Notes: generated from the sequence alone by a model not told the origin. Positions 42,909-52,895 are shown, counted from the first letter of the stretch. The stretch: 64,000 nucleotides of DNA from Paenibacillus endophyticus (GCF_014192395.1 NZ_JACHXW010000021.1:1-64000); one strand, 5' to 3'. Numbers and translations are program-made.

Positions 42909-44681
42909 ATGCCAAAGCAATCGACGGCGAGAAGACTATTCGCATATGCTCTCGTCTATAAATTTAGAATTATCGGCGCCCTGCTTATTCTTTGCTGCGC
43001 GGTAGGAGCCGAGCTTGGCGGTCCTTTTATTATAAAAACGATTATTGACAAGCATTTGTCTACGGGAGGCGAAGAGCTGGCGCCGGTACTATGGCTGCTT
43101 GTGCTTTATATGGGGCTTCTGCTCGTAGCGAGCATTGGAAATTTCTCGCAGTCCTATATTTTGCAATCGACCGCCCTGCGCATCATACAGAACATGCGTA
43201 TGGATTTGATGCGGCATATTCAGCGGATTCCGCTGCGATACTTCGACAATACGCCAATCGGCCAAATCGTTTCCAGAATCGCCAACGACACGGAGGCTGT
43301 ACGTGATTTATTTATGAGCTTCATGGCTACCTTCGTTGTGAGCTTTGTGCAGCTGTTAGGCATCTTCACGGCGTTGTTTATATTGGATGTGCGCTTAGCG
43401 CTTTTCTGCTTGCTGCTTCCGCCGCTATTCGCGCTCATTATGGTCGTGCATCTGAAATATTCCAAAAAATATATTACGGTTATGCGTGCCAGACTTAGCG
43501 ATATGAATGCCATGATTAATGAATCAATCGTCGTTATGCCCATTATTCAGGCTTTTCGCCGCGAGAAGGTGACGCTTGAGGAATTCGAGGTGCTTAACGA
43601 GGACAGATATGTCAATCAGATTAAGCAGTTCCGTGTCTTTTCCTTGTCCTCAAGGAATATCGTAGGTACGATTGGCGCTCTTGTTACAGCGATGGTAATT
43701 TGGTATTTTGGCCGCCAATCCCTCGAAACGGCTATTATGTACGGCGTATTCTACGCGTTTATTGATTATTTAGGGCGCATTTTTCAACCGATTATCGGTA
43801 TATTCGATCAATTGACGAATGCGCAGCGTGCTTTCGTTTCCGCAGAGAAAGTATTCGCTATTCTGGATATGGAAGGGATGGAGGTTGAAGAGGTTCATCA
43901 GGTGCAAAAACCGGATGGCGTCGTCAAATTCGATAACGTGACCTTCGCTTATAAAGAAGGCGAAAACGTGCTTAAACGGATTTCATTCGATGCTCGCAAG
44001 GGGGAGACCGTGGCGCTGGTCGGCCATACGGGATCGGGCAAAAGCTCAATTATGAACCTATTGCTCGGATTTTATGAACCGGACCAAGGGACGATATCGA
44101 TCGATGGACGCAGCATATCGGGTTATTCGAAGCAAGAGCTGCGCAAGCATATGGGGATCGTGCTCCAGGATCCGTATTTATTTGCGGGGGACATTAAATT
44201 CAATGTCAGCCTCTACAATAAAGACATCACGATTGAACGGGTCAAAAGCGTGCTGAAGGATGTTGGCGCCGCGCCGTTTGTCGAGCAGCTGCCGAGCGGC
44301 TACGATGAGCTTGTGGTAGAACGCGGCAGTACGCTGTCTTCGGGGCAGAGGCAGTTGATTTCCTTCGCAAGGGCGCTTGCTTTCGATCCATCCATTCTTA
44401 TACTTGATGAAGCGACTGCGAGCATAGACAGCGAGACGGAAGGGCTAATCCAACAGGCGCTCCGCGTTGTCAGCGAGGGGCGGACAACGCTCGTTATTGC
44501 GCATCGGCTGTCTACCATTCGCGAGGCTGATCAAATTCTCGTGCTGCATCGGGGCGAGATTGTGGAGCGCGGCAACCATGAGGCGTTAATGGCGCTTGAA
44601 GGCAGGTATTATAAGATGTACCAGCTTCAGAAAGGCGAGAAGGCAATGCTGGAGACAGCAGGGATGCCGAATGAGGCTTGA
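42909..44681 (+). CDS. Heterodimeric ABC multidrug exporter subunit with catalytic ATP site
   Basis: A 590-residue half-transporter: six transmembrane helices (~15-320) and a nucleotide-binding domain. Walker A GHTGSGKSS (~377), signature LSSGQRQLI (~480) and Walker B ILILDEATASID (~502-513) with the catalytic Glu intact, then a conserved His in VIAHRLS. The signature has LSSGQ instead of LSGGQ, fitting the partner's degenerate site: this signature completes that site. Together the two genes encode one BmrCD/YheIH-like exporter. AGGAGG stands 8 bases before ATG 42909. Confidence 0.9.
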   Translation: MPKQSTARRLFAYALVYKFRIIGALLILCCAVGAELGGPFIIKTIIDKHLSTGGEELAPVLWLLVLYMGLLLVASIGNFSQSYILQSTALRIIQNMRMDLMRHIQRIPLRYFDNTPIGQIVSRIANDTEAVRDLFMSFMATFVVSFVQLLGIFTALFILDVRLALFCLLLPPLFALIMVVHLKYSKKYITVMRARLSDMNAMINESIVVMPIIQAFRREKVTLEEFEVLNEDRYVNQIKQFRVFSLSSRNIVGTIGALVTAMVIWYFGRQSLETAIMYGVFYAFIDYLGRIFQPIIGIFDQLTNAQRAFVSAEKVFAILDMEGMEVEEVHQVQKPDGVVKFDNVTFAYKEGENVLKRISFDARKGETVALVGHTGSGKSSIMNLLLGFYEPDQGTISIDGRSISGYSKQELRKHMGIVLQDPYLFAGDIKFNVSLYNKDITIERVKSVLKDVGAAPFVEQLPSGYDELVVERGSTLSSGQRQLISFARALAFDPSILILDEATASIDSETEGLIQQALRVVSEGRTTLVIAHRLSTIREADQILVLHRGEIVERGNHEALMALEGRYYKMYQLQKGEKAMLETAGMPNEA

Positions 44682-44728
44682 AGAGCGGAATCAATCGCAC
44701 TAACGAACTAATTCTAGTGAAATGAGTA

Positions 44729-44780
44729 AAAGGTGCCATATACTTGACGTAAATAGTCTTGTGAATGGTGCTTTTTTTTA
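44729..44780 (+). terminator. Terminator-like hairpin after the ABC exporter operon
   Basis: AAAGGTGCCA (from 44729) can pair with TGGTGCTTT (to ~44774) through several wobbles, followed by eight T. The loop is long (~25 bases), so the stem is only moderately convincing. Confidence 0.5.
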
Positions 44781-44828
44781 TGACTATAGCCCTGTATTTC
44801 TACCTATCAAATCACATCCTTCTACGAA

Positions 44829-44857
44829 TTGACAGGGAAATTGTTCCAATGTATACT
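44829..44857 (+). promoter_or_regulatory. Sigma-A promoter of the giant nuclease gene
   Basis: TTGACA (44829-44834), a 17-base spacer and TATACT (44852-44857) make a near-consensus promoter. Transcription would start near 44864, giving an unusually long ~270-base untranslated leader before the gene at 45138. Confidence 0.75.
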
Positions 44858-44867
44858 CTTCAATAAG

Positions 44868-44894
44868 TTTAATGTCAGTTTACTTTACATTAAA
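44868..44894 (+). repeat. 8-bp inverted repeat just downstream of the promoter
   Basis: TTTAATGT (44868-44875) and ACATTAAA (44887-44894) are perfect inverted copies 11 bases apart, starting a few bases after the predicted transcription start. This position suits a repressor operator or a 5' RNA hairpin. The repeat also contains TTTAC/TTTACA elements reminiscent of Pho boxes, but the spacing is not a clear match. Confidence 0.5.
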
Positions 44895-45001
44895 TTGAGC
44901 AAGTCTAGCTGCTTTGGGCCCAAAGCGATAATCCCCAGCCTTCATTAATGCGATAGTCTGTTAAAGGATGTCATGCATGTTTTGAAGAAAGGGGATTTTT
45001 A

Positions 45002-45064
45002 TTGTCGTTCTTGAACAAATGTGCATCTTTACTAGAACTTAATTTCAAACTGATATTGCGATGA
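45002..45064 (+). CDS. Possible 20-codon leader peptide
   Basis: Behind AAAGGGG, a TTG opens MSFLNKCASLLELNFKLILR and stops at 45062-45064, inside the long leader of the nuclease gene. It could be a regulatory leader peptide. Its presence rests only on ribosome site and spacing. Confidence 0.2.
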   Translation: MSFLNKCASLLELNFKLILR

Positions 45065-45137
45065 CAAATTTTCTTTACGCTTACATTGGAATATTAAGGG
45101 CAATGTATGAAATCTGGAGTGAGAGAGGAGAAATAAA

Positions 45138-48100
45138 ATGCAGAAGCTTGTTAAACGAATACAAAAGAAAGCGTGCATGCTGCTTGCAGCTGTTCTCGTT
45201 GCCGGGAGCGCGCTGAGCGGTATCGGAGGTTCCGTTCAGGCTGCTTCAGAGAATGGCAATATCGTCATCTCGCAAGTGTTTGGCGGCGGGGGAAACAGCG
45301 GAGCGGTTATTAGAAATGATTTCGTGGAATTGTATAACCCTACATCATCTGACATAACGCTCACGGGCTGGTATATCGCTTATGCATCAGCAGATGCTGC
45401 GGCATATCCAGAAAAAAAAGATGCACTTGAATTATCGGGAAAAATTGGCGCAGGCCAATACTATTTAATACAGCTTCAGAAAGGAAACGGCGGTACAACA
45501 GATTTAACCTCACCAGATTTGATTGGTACAATCGGAATGGGCGGATCAAATGGAAAGGTTAGGTTGTATAACAGTTCTTCTGCAGTAGTAGATACTGTAG
45601 GCTACGGGACGGTGAGTGTCCCTGAGACCTTGGAGTCAGCACCAACCGGAGCGCTAAGTTCAACAAAAGCGGCAATACGCAAGTCGCTTCTTCCTGGCGA
45701 TAGAGCTCTCGATACGGATAACAACAGCACGGACTTTGAAGTCGCGACACCCGAGCCGCGCAATTCGTCTTACGGCGTAGTTGCGCAGGAAGTCGAGGCG
45801 GTTAAGACGGATATCACTCCGGGAGCCGTAAAGCTAGGCACGGTCATTAAGCTATCTACCCCGACCATAGGGGCCAGCGTGTACTACAGTGTATACGGAG
45901 TAGGTGATACGCAGGTTGATCCTGAGGATTTCACTTGGTACCAGCCGGGCATCTCTGCGATCGAAGTAACGGAGCCGACAACGGTTCATGCTTACGCCAC
46001 AAAAGAAGGGCTGACAAGCAGTCCGTTGCGCGAGTTTGCATACAGCATATCGAACCTGGGTACGATCGCCGATGCTCGCGCAGCGGCAATAGGCACGAAT
46101 GCTACGCTGAGTGGAATCGTTACGCATCGGGCTGACTCGGGCGCGTTCGTCAATCTTTTCGTACAGGATGCGAGTAATGGGATTATCGTTCGCGTTCCAA
46201 GCAGCACCGAGGCAAAGCCCGGCAATCTCATTGAAGCCTATGGCAAGCTGACCGAATTTTCCGGTCTGCTTCAATTGGAGGCGACCGTAGAAAATACGAA
46301 GATTACAGGTTCCACTGCTTTACCTGCGCCGGCAAGCGCAGATTCTACAAGCTTTGGCAAAACGATCGAAAACCGCAGCCAGTTCGAGGGCCGTCTCGTA
46401 CAGCTTGAGAACATAACCGTTGAAAGCGCGGCAGGCGGGGTTGTTACGGCAACGGACACGGTTAGCGGCGGCAAAATAATCATCTATTCCTCAGATGCCG
46501 CGTTTGTCGCTGGGAAAACATTCGAGCTGGTAACCGGCGTCATGACCTATCACTCCAGCGTGGGGCTTGAGGTTCTGCCTCGCTCGCCGCTCGACATTGT
46601 CGAGAAGAGGCTGACCGTGCAAGCCAGCATTCCTTCTGGAAATATTAATGAAGGCGCATCTATTGAACTGAACACGCTAGCTGCAGGCGGAGTCATTCGT
46701 TATACAACGGATGGAGCCACACCTTCTGCAACGATCGGAACGATTTATGCGGCACCAATTGTTTTGAACGAGGATACTGTGATCAAAGCGGTCGTAACGG
46801 CCAGCGGCGAGACGAGTGAAGTTGCGGTCTTTACGTACAAGGTGCTCGCGAATACAGATGGCATCGCCATCCACACGATCCAAGGCGAAGCGCATTCATC
46901 CATTTATAATAATGTGAAAGTATCCAATGTAACAGGCATCATAACTTCCGTAAGCACGAACTCGTTCTACATGCAGACACCAGATGCGAAGCAGGATGAC
47001 AATCCGAAAACATCGGAAGCCATTCAAGTGTACAAGCCTGGGCATGGTTTAGCGGTGAAGGATTCTGTTTCCGTTGCGGGAACGGTAGAAGAGTACGGCG
47101 CCAGCCCCTCTCTCACTGTTACTCAAATCAATGCTTCTGCAATTGAAAAGGTATCCGGCAACAACGTGCTCCCTATGGCGGCTTTATTAGGAAAAAATGA
47201 GGATAAGGCAAAAGAGCGCATCGTACCGAGCATGATCGATACAGACAGCTTTGGCGCTTTTAATCCTGAGGTTGACGCAATTGACTTCTTCGAAAGCCTA
47301 GAAGGCATGCTTGTTGAGGTAACAAAACCGACGATTACGGGACCTTATGCGAACGCGGTAATTCCAGTGGCGATCGATAACGGCGCTTTTGCGAAAAATG
47401 CTATTCGGACGGCTGCCGGAGGCCTCGTGCTTCAAGGCAATGGTTTAGACAGCACGGACAGCAGCCTTAATCCTCAGAAGCTGTTCATCGGCGGCTCGAA
47501 GCCGGCAGGTGAAGAGATTAAAACAGGCGATGCATTCAACGGCAGCATCGTTGGCGTCATTCAATACGCAGGCGATTTGTACAAGCTGTTACCAACGGAA
47601 GCATTGCCGGCAATTACGCGCAGCACGAACGCTCAGAAAGTTACTACTATCCAGCCTGATGGTGAGAAGCTGACGATTGCTACGTTTAACGTCGAAAATT
47701 TCAGCGCGGCGGATACGGTAAAAGCAGGCAAAATTGCTTCGATTATCGTTACGAACATGAAGCAGCCGGATATTATCGGTTTGATGGAGGTTCAGGACAA
47801 TGACGGCGAGAAGGATACCGGCATAACTGACGCTTCCCAAAGCTTCCAAACGCTTATCCATGCGATAAAAGAAAAAGGCGGGGCTACGTACTCCTATACG
47901 GATATCGCTCCAGAGAATAACAAGGACGGCGGCGCGCCAGGAGGCAACATCCGCGTAGGCTTCTTGTATAAGGCCGATCGCGTTACGCTTGCTCCAGGAA
48001 CCAAAGGTGACTTTGCGTCAGCCATAGCTGTGGACGCAGATGGAACCTTGACACAAAACCCAGGACGGATCGGCTCCGCAGACGCGTCCACCTTCAATGC

Positions 48101-50804
48101 GTCGCGCAAGCCGCTCGTTGCGGAATTTCTTTTTAACGGGAAGCGGGTAGTCGCGATTGCGAACCATTTGAACTCCAAGGGCGGGGACGGCAAGCCATGG
48201 GGGAATATTCAGCCGGTAATCCGCAGCAGCGAGGTTCAACGCGCGAAACAAGCAGAGACGATAAATGGCTTTGTTCAGGAGCTGAAAGCAAAGGATTCGG
48301 AAGCAAGCGTCGTCGTATTAGGCGATTTTAACGATTTTCAGTTCTCGGAAACGTTAAACAAGCTGAAAGGCTCGGAGCTAACGAATCTGGTTGATAAGCT
48401 GGACGTCTCCGAACGTTATTCCTATATTTACGACGGCAACTCGCAAACGCTGGATCACATTTTAGTAGATCAGGACACGGGCCATAACGCTGTTATCGAT
48501 GTCGTTCATGTGAATGCTGATTTTGCAGCCGAGCATGGCCGGGTAAGCGATCATGATCCGCTGCTCGCGCAGCTGGATTTCACAGCGGGTCTAGCCGTAA
48601 CGATTATGCATGTCAATGACTCGCATGCCAACCTTGCCAATGTTGCCAAACGGTTCACGGCAGTTAAACAGGTTCGCAGCACTTCGGCTAACTCGATCCT
48701 GCTTGATGCGGGTGACGTGTTCTCGGGTACGCTGTTTTTCAACAAATATTTGGGCCAAGCGGACTTGGCGTTTATGAATAAGCTTGGCTATGACGCGATG
48801 GTATTTGGCAATCATGAGTTTGATAAAGGTCCTTCCGTGCTGGCTAATTTCATTAAAAATGCGGAATTTCCGTTCGTTAGCTCCAATATCGATTTCAGCA
48901 AGGAGCCGGAGCTTAGCGGATTCTTGGCTGACCAAGCGGTAGGACAAACGGCTGGGAACGGTAAGATTTACGATGCTATCATTCTAGAAGAAGGCGGAGA
49001 GGAAATCGGCGTATTCGGCTTAACGACCGAGGATACGAAGTTTCTTGCATCGCCAGGCGAGAACATTATTTTCGAGAATTATATCGCCAAAGCGAAAGAA
49101 ACGGTCAACATGCTTCAAGACAAGGGTATCAACAAGATTGTAGCCTTAACGCATCTAGGACATAGCTTTGACCTGGTGCTGGCTGAGCAAGTATTGGGTA
49201 TCGATGTCATTGTAGGCGGTCACAGCCATACAAAGGTCGATGCACCTAAAGTGTTCCATGCCGAATCGGAGCCAACGCTGGTCGTTCAGGCTGAGGATTA
49301 TAACAAATATTTGGGCCGACTGGATTTGAAATTCAATGAAGCTGGCGTGCTTACGAAGTGGAACGGCAAGCTGCTGGATATTGCAACTTCTGCTGCAGAT
49401 CCGGAAGCGACGGAAATGCTGGAGCCGTTCAGTGACGGAGTCGCCGAAATTCAACGTGAAGTTATTGGAAAAACGAACGTACTGCTTGACGGCGCACGCG
49501 AGTCTGTACGCGCCAAAGAAACGAATCTGGGCAATCTAGTGACTGATGGTATGGTCGCAAAAGTGAAGAGTATCGTGGCCAGCACGCCGGTATTGCAGCA
49601 GTATGATGTAAAAGGCTTTGTGGGGATTCAGAATGGCGGAGGCATCCGTCAATCGATTAAGATTAGCGGAGAAGGCAAGCAAGACGGAGATATTACGCTA
49701 GGCGAGCTGCTTTCGGTTATGTCATTCGGCAACAACCTGACGGCGCTGCGGATGACAGGACAAGAAATTATAGCGGCGCTGGAAAACGGCGTGAGCGGAA
49801 TAGCTACAGGACAAGGCCGCTTCCCGCAGGTGTCAGGCATGCGCTTCTACTATGACAGCAAGAAGCAGCCGGAGATACTAGACGCAAACGGTCAACTGAC
49901 GCAAGCGGGACAACGCATTACGAAGGTGGAACTTAAAAACGCGGACGGTTCTTATAGTCCGATCGATGAAGCAGCGTATTATTTTGTGGCTACCAATTCG
50001 TTTATGGCGAATGGCGGAGATTTCTACCGCTCCATGAAGCAGGCGAAGGATGCAGGACGCCAGCATGAGCTGAACATCGTTGATTATGAGGTATTCATTG
50101 AGCACATTAATAATCTCGGAACGATACAAGCTGCGGTCGAGGGACGCATCGTTGACGTGAGCGTAGCAGCTCCAACGCCAACGCCGCCAACAACGTCGCC
50201 AACGCCGACGCCAACGCCAACACCAACGCCGACGCCAACGCCTGGCGGAAACGAAGGATCGGAATTCAGCGATGTGGGCAGCCACTGGGCTGCGAAAGCG
50301 ATCGAAGAGGCCGTAACGCTTGGTTTCGTTAACGGGTTCGGAGACGGTACCTTCAGGCCAAGCGATGAAGCGACTAGAGCGCAATTTATTACAATGGTCG
50401 GTCGCGCATTTAAGCTGGAAGCAACGGGAGGGCAGCTCAATTTCGCTGATGCAAGCCAGGTTCCTGCTTGGGCTCGCTCATTCTTCGCTCAGCTCATAGA
50501 AGATAAAGTCATTGCAGGCTACGAGGACAATACATTAAGGCCGGGAAGCGCATTGACTAGAACGGAAATGACCGTCATTCTCGTGCGTGCTCTTGGCATA
50601 AAGGTTGATGCCAATGCGAAGCCAACGTTTGCCGATGTAAGCAGCATTCCGGTATGGGCGCATCCTTACATTGCAGCGGCTCAGACCGCAGGCCTTGTTG
50701 AAGGCACGGGAGGCAACCGTTTTGCTCCGCAATCGAACGCGACGAGAGCAGAGGTCGTAACGCTCTTGCTGGCAGCGCTCGATTATAAACAGAGCGCTAT
50801 ATAA
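45138..50804 (+). CDS. Giant cell-wall-anchored nuclease/5'-nucleotidase (YhcR-like) with SLH domains
   Basis: An 1888-residue surface enzyme. Residues 1-35 are a signal peptide (MLLAAVLVAGSALSGIGGSV). Next come a lamin-tail-type domain (~38-150, FVELYNPTSSDITLTGWYI), chitobiase-C-like domains (~215-300 and ~490-560), OB-fold segments (~305-410 and ~570-680), and an endonuclease/exonuclease/phosphatase domain (~845-1150; ATFNVENFS, GDFNDFQ, SDHDPLLAQ). A calcineurin-like 5'-nucleotidase domain follows (~1154-1440; MHVNDSHAN, DAGDVFSGT, FGNHEFDKG, GGHSHTKV) with its C-terminal substrate domain (~1450-1650). A Thr-Pro repeat leads to three SLH repeats (~1708-1885). It would cut extracellular nucleic acid and remove phosphate from the nucleotides, feeding nucleosides and phosphate to the cell. 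It resembles Bacillus YhcR with SLH anchoring instead of sortase. Confidence 0.9.
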   Translation: MQKLVKRIQKKACMLLAAVLVAGSALSGIGGSVQAASENGNIVISQVFGGGGNSGAVIRNDFVELYNPTSSDITLTGWYIAYASADAAAYPEKKDALELSGKIGAGQYYLIQLQKGNGGTTDLTSPDLIGTIGMGGSNGKVRLYNSSSAVVDTVGYGTVSVPETLESAPTGALSSTKAAIRKSLLPGDRALDTDNNSTDFEVATPEPRNSSYGVVAQEVEAVKTDITPGAVKLGTVIKLSTPTIGASVYYSVYGVGDTQVDPEDFTWYQPGISAIEVTEPTTVHAYATKEGLTSSPLREFAYSISNLGTIADARAAAIGTNATLSGIVTHRADSGAFVNLFVQDASNGIIVRVPSSTEAKPGNLIEAYGKLTEFSGLLQLEATVENTKITGSTALPAPASADSTSFGKTIENRSQFEGRLVQLENITVESAAGGVVTATDTVSGGKIIIYSSDAAFVAGKTFELVTGVMTYHSSVGLEVLPRSPLDIVEKRLTVQASIPSGNINEGASIELNTLAAGGVIRYTTDGATPSATIGTIYAAPIVLNEDTVIKAVVTASGETSEVAVFTYKVLANTDGIAIHTIQGEAHSSIYNNVKVSNVTGIITSVSTNSFYMQTPDAKQDDNPKTSEAIQVYKPGHGLAVKDSVSVAGTVEEYGASPSLTVTQINASAIEKVSGNNVLPMAALLGKNEDKAKERIVPSMIDTDSFGAFNPEVDAIDFFESLEGMLVEVTKPTITGPYANAVIPVAIDNGAFAKNAIRTAAGGLVLQGNGLDSTDSSLNPQKLFIGGSKPAGEEIKTGDAFNGSIVGVIQYAGDLYKLLPTEALPAITRSTNAQKVTTIQPDGEKLTIATFNVENFSAADTVKAGKIASIIVTNMKQPDIIGLMEVQDNDGEKDTGITDASQSFQTLIHAIKEKGGATYSYTDIAPENNKDGGAPGGNIRVGFLYKADRVTLAPGTKGDFASAIAVDADGTLTQNPGRIGSADASTFNASRKPLVAEFLFNGKRVVAIANHLNSKGGDGKPWGNIQPVIRSSEVQRAKQAETINGFVQELKAKDSEASVVVLGDFNDFQFSETLNKLKGSELTNLVDKLDVSERYSYIYDGNSQTLDHILVDQDTGHNAVIDVVHVNADFAAEHGRVSDHDPLLAQLDFTAGLAVTIMHVNDSHANLANVAKRFTAVKQVRSTSANSILLDAGDVFSGTLFFNKYLGQADLAFMNKLGYDAMVFGNHEFDKGPSVLANFIKNAEFPFVSSNIDFSKEPELSGFLADQAVGQTAGNGKIYDAIILEEGGEEIGVFGLTTEDTKFLASPGENIIFENYIAKAKETVNMLQDKGINKIVALTHLGHSFDLVLAEQVLGIDVIVGGHSHTKVDAPKVFHAESEPTLVVQAEDYNKYLGRLDLKFNEAGVLTKWNGKLLDIATSAADPEATEMLEPFSDGVAEIQREVIGKTNVLLDGARESVRAKETNLGNLVTDGMVAKVKSIVASTPVLQQYDVKGFVGIQNGGGIRQSIKISGEGKQDGDITLGELLSVMSFGNNLTALRMTGQEIIAALENGVSGIATGQGRFPQVSGMRFYYDSKKQPEILDANGQLTQAGQRITKVELKNADGSYSPIDEAAYYFVATNSFMANGGDFYRSMKQAKDAGRQHELNIVDYEVFIEHINNLGTIQAAVEGRIVDVSVAAPTPTPPTTSPTPTPTPTPTPTPTPGGNEGSEFSDVGSHWAAKAIEEAVTLGFVNGFGDGTFRPSDEATRAQFITMVGRAFKLEATGGQLNFADASQVPAWARSFFAQLIEDKVIAGYEDNTLRPGSALTRTEMTVILVRALGIKVDANAKPTFADVSSIPVWAHPYIAAAQTAGLVEGTGGNRFAPQSNATRAEVVTLLLAALDYKQSAI
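50172..50243 (+). repeat. CCAACG-type repeat encoding the Thr-Pro linker
   Basis: Short 6-base units (CCAACG, variants CCGACG and CCAACA) encode the PTPTPT linker before the SLH repeats of the nuclease. Such tracts can change length by slippage. Confidence 0.8.
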
Positions 50805-50843
50805 GCAAGAGGCGGATTGAAAACTCGATCTAAAGCTGTACGT

Positions 50844-50883
50844 CCCGTTCCACTTCAAATAGTGGGACGGGGCGTTTTATTTT
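50844..50883 (+). terminator. Intrinsic terminator of the nuclease gene
   Basis: CCCGTTCCACT (50844-50854) pairs with AGTGGGACGGG (50861-50871), one wobble, followed by GCGTTTTATTTT. Confidence 0.85.
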
Positions 50884-51088
50884 AAAATATAGGAAAGTAT
50901 ATCATATCGCCAACTTTCTCTATATTTCTACGCGAAACGTAAGCTTAGCCGCCAGAGGACGGCTTCAGCCGTTTACGCTTGTGAAGGAAGGGTGGATCGC
51001 ATGATTGTATTTTCCATGCTGCTTTGCTATAGTTTGTGTGGAAATAAGGAGAGCGGATAGAGTTATACACAGAAAGAGTTGAGCTTGG

Positions 51089-52045
51089 ATGGCGGAAGAC
51101 CGAATGGATGAGAAGCTTAGCAAGATGATTGACGCAGCAAGGCTCTATTATGAATTAAACTTCAATCAAGAGGAAATTGCGCAGAAGCTGGGAGTATCCC
51201 GTCCCACCATATCAAGGTTTCTTCAGCAGGCAAAGGACGAGGGCTACGTACAGATTAAGATCGTGCACCCTAACGATAACAACTTTGTGCTTGCCGAGCG
51301 GCTGCAAACCAAATTCGGTTTGAAAAAGGCCGTTATCGTCTCCGTCCCCCAATACGAGGACAGTATCGTCAAGCGCTACATTGGCGAGGCAGCTGCTGCC
51401 TATCTTTATGACACGGTTAGGGACGGCGACATTATCGCGACGACATGGGGAACGACACTGTTTCAAATGGCGACGCAGCTGAAGGACAAGCCGGTTCGCG
51501 ATGTAAAGGTCGTTCAGTTAAACGGTGGTGTCAGCCATTCCGAAACGAATACGTATGCCTATGAAATTGTTCATTTATTCGGCAAAGCGTTTCATACGAT
51601 TCCGTATTTTATACCGCTGCCGGCGCTGGTCGATCATGAGGTCGTGAAGCGGACGATCGAATCGGATCGACATATTCGCAACATTTTGGAGCTGGGGATG
51701 CTCTCCAATATCGCGGTCGTAACTGTAGGGGCGCCAACGGAGGATTCGGTGTTGATCCGGGCCAATTATTTCACGGATTCGGATTTGGAGGTTATTCGCT
51801 CGAAGGCAGCTGGGGATATTTGCTCGCGTTATATCGACTCAACAGGCGCACTGTGCTCAGAGGAGCTTAATGAACGTACAATCGGCATCAGTCTTGATGA
51901 GCTGAAGCGCAAGGAACAGTCGATTCTTGTAGCAGGCGGAGCCAAAAAGGTAAACGGGATGTATGGCGCAATGCGTGGAGGCTATACGAACGTACTGATT
52001 ACGGATCAGTTTACGGGTCGATATTTGCTGGAGCGTGACATCTAG
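51089..52045 (+). CDS. SorC/DeoR-type sugar-binding transcriptional regulator
   Basis: A 318-residue regulator. The N-terminal helix-turn-helix (residues ~18-60) is the SorC type: ARLYYELNFNQEEIAQKLGV then SRPTISRFLQQAKDEGYVQI. The rest is the sugar-binding domain (DTVRDGDIIATTWGTTLFQM; ILVAGGAKKVNGMYGAMRGG; VLITDQFTGRYLLE), which binds phosphorylated sugars such as deoxyribose 5-phosphate in B. subtilis DeoR. No sugar operon adjoins it. The upstream nuclease/nucleotidase would release (deoxy)nucleosides, so a deoxyribose-type effector is an attractive but unproven idea. Confidence 0.9.
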   Translation: MAEDRMDEKLSKMIDAARLYYELNFNQEEIAQKLGVSRPTISRFLQQAKDEGYVQIKIVHPNDNNFVLAERLQTKFGLKKAVIVSVPQYEDSIVKRYIGEAAAAYLYDTVRDGDIIATTWGTTLFQMATQLKDKPVRDVKVVQLNGGVSHSETNTYAYEIVHLFGKAFHTIPYFIPLPALVDHEVVKRTIESDRHIRNILELGMLSNIAVVTVGAPTEDSVLIRANYFTDSDLEVIRSKAAGDICSRYIDSTGALCSEELNERTIGISLDELKRKEQSILVAGGAKKVNGMYGAMRGGYTNVLITDQFTGRYLLERDI

Positions 52046-52172
52046 TTGCCGGCGAGGTCATGTATTACGGTGAATGGGATGAAAAAGCTGGTGAGATGCG
52101 GAAACTAGACATATTGCTGTCCACTTACTCGTTCTATACTTATATCAATTGCGTATAGAGGAGAGATTAGTT

Positions 52173-52799
52173 ATGAGCCGGAAAATAGAATATAAAAAAG
52201 ATTACAAATCATTTTATGTGCCCAAAACGAGCCCGGATATGATTGACATTACCGAGATGCCCTTTATTATGGTTAGTGGCACAGGCGACCCTAATGGAGC
52301 GGAGTTTGCTCGGGTGACAGAAGCATTGTATAGCGTAGCTTATGCAGTAAAAATGTCATATAAAAGTGATGATGTACCGGTCGGTTACTATGAATATACC
52401 GTTTTTCCGCTTGAGGGAATTTGGGACTTGGTCGATAAGTCAAAGCCCGCAACGGAAAAAAATAATCTGAAATACACCATGATGCTACGCCAGCCAGACT
52501 TTCTTACCGATGAGTTATTCGCGAAATTCGTTGAGCAGATTAAAAAGAAAAAAACAAATCCATACCTCGAGCAATTAATATTCAAAAAAGTGACTGATGG
52601 CTTAAGCTGCCAAATGATGCATATCGGAAGTTTTGACGATGAACCGGAAAGCTTTGCGAGGATGGAAGTATTTTGCAAGGAAAACGGATATGTGCGCACG
52701 GACAAGACTCATCGGGAAATTTATTTGTCCGACCCTCGCAAGACCGAGACGTCGAAGATGAAAACGGTTTTAAGATTTCCTGTAAAAAGTGTGGATTAG
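52173..52799 (+). CDS. GyrI-like small-molecule-binding domain protein
   Basis: A 208-residue cytoplasmic protein of the GyrI/SbmC-like superfamily: KIEYKKDYKSFYVPKTSPDMID at the start, a central VPVGYYEYTVFPLEGIWDLVD, and YMMLRQPDFLT-like, QMMHIGSFDDEPESFARM and CKENGY..TDKTHREIYLSDPRKT at the C-terminal end. The last part (HxIGxFDDEP, 'REIYLSDPRK') is the family hallmark. These domains bind small compounds and are often stand-alone stress or drug-related proteins. The ATG at 52173 follows AGAGGAGA. Confidence 0.85.
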   Translation: MSRKIEYKKDYKSFYVPKTSPDMIDITEMPFIMVSGTGDPNGAEFARVTEALYSVAYAVKMSYKSDDVPVGYYEYTVFPLEGIWDLVDKSKPATEKNNLKYTMMLRQPDFLTDELFAKFVEQIKKKKTNPYLEQLIFKKVTDGLSCQMMHIGSFDDEPESFARMEVFCKENGYVRTDKTHREIYLSDPRKTETSKMKTVLRFPVKSVD

Positions 52800-52895
52800 A
52801 ATCCGCGGTACCCTTTAGTTAAGGCGAGGAACCGAAATACAATATGGTAAAATAAGTGAGGGATATACAATTCAATATAGGCGGAGATGAATCGG

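Noticed and set aside
46000-50440. Several minus-strand frames within the giant nuclease gene
   Set aside because: They are byproducts of GC-rich third positions and repeats in the real gene; none has a start signal.
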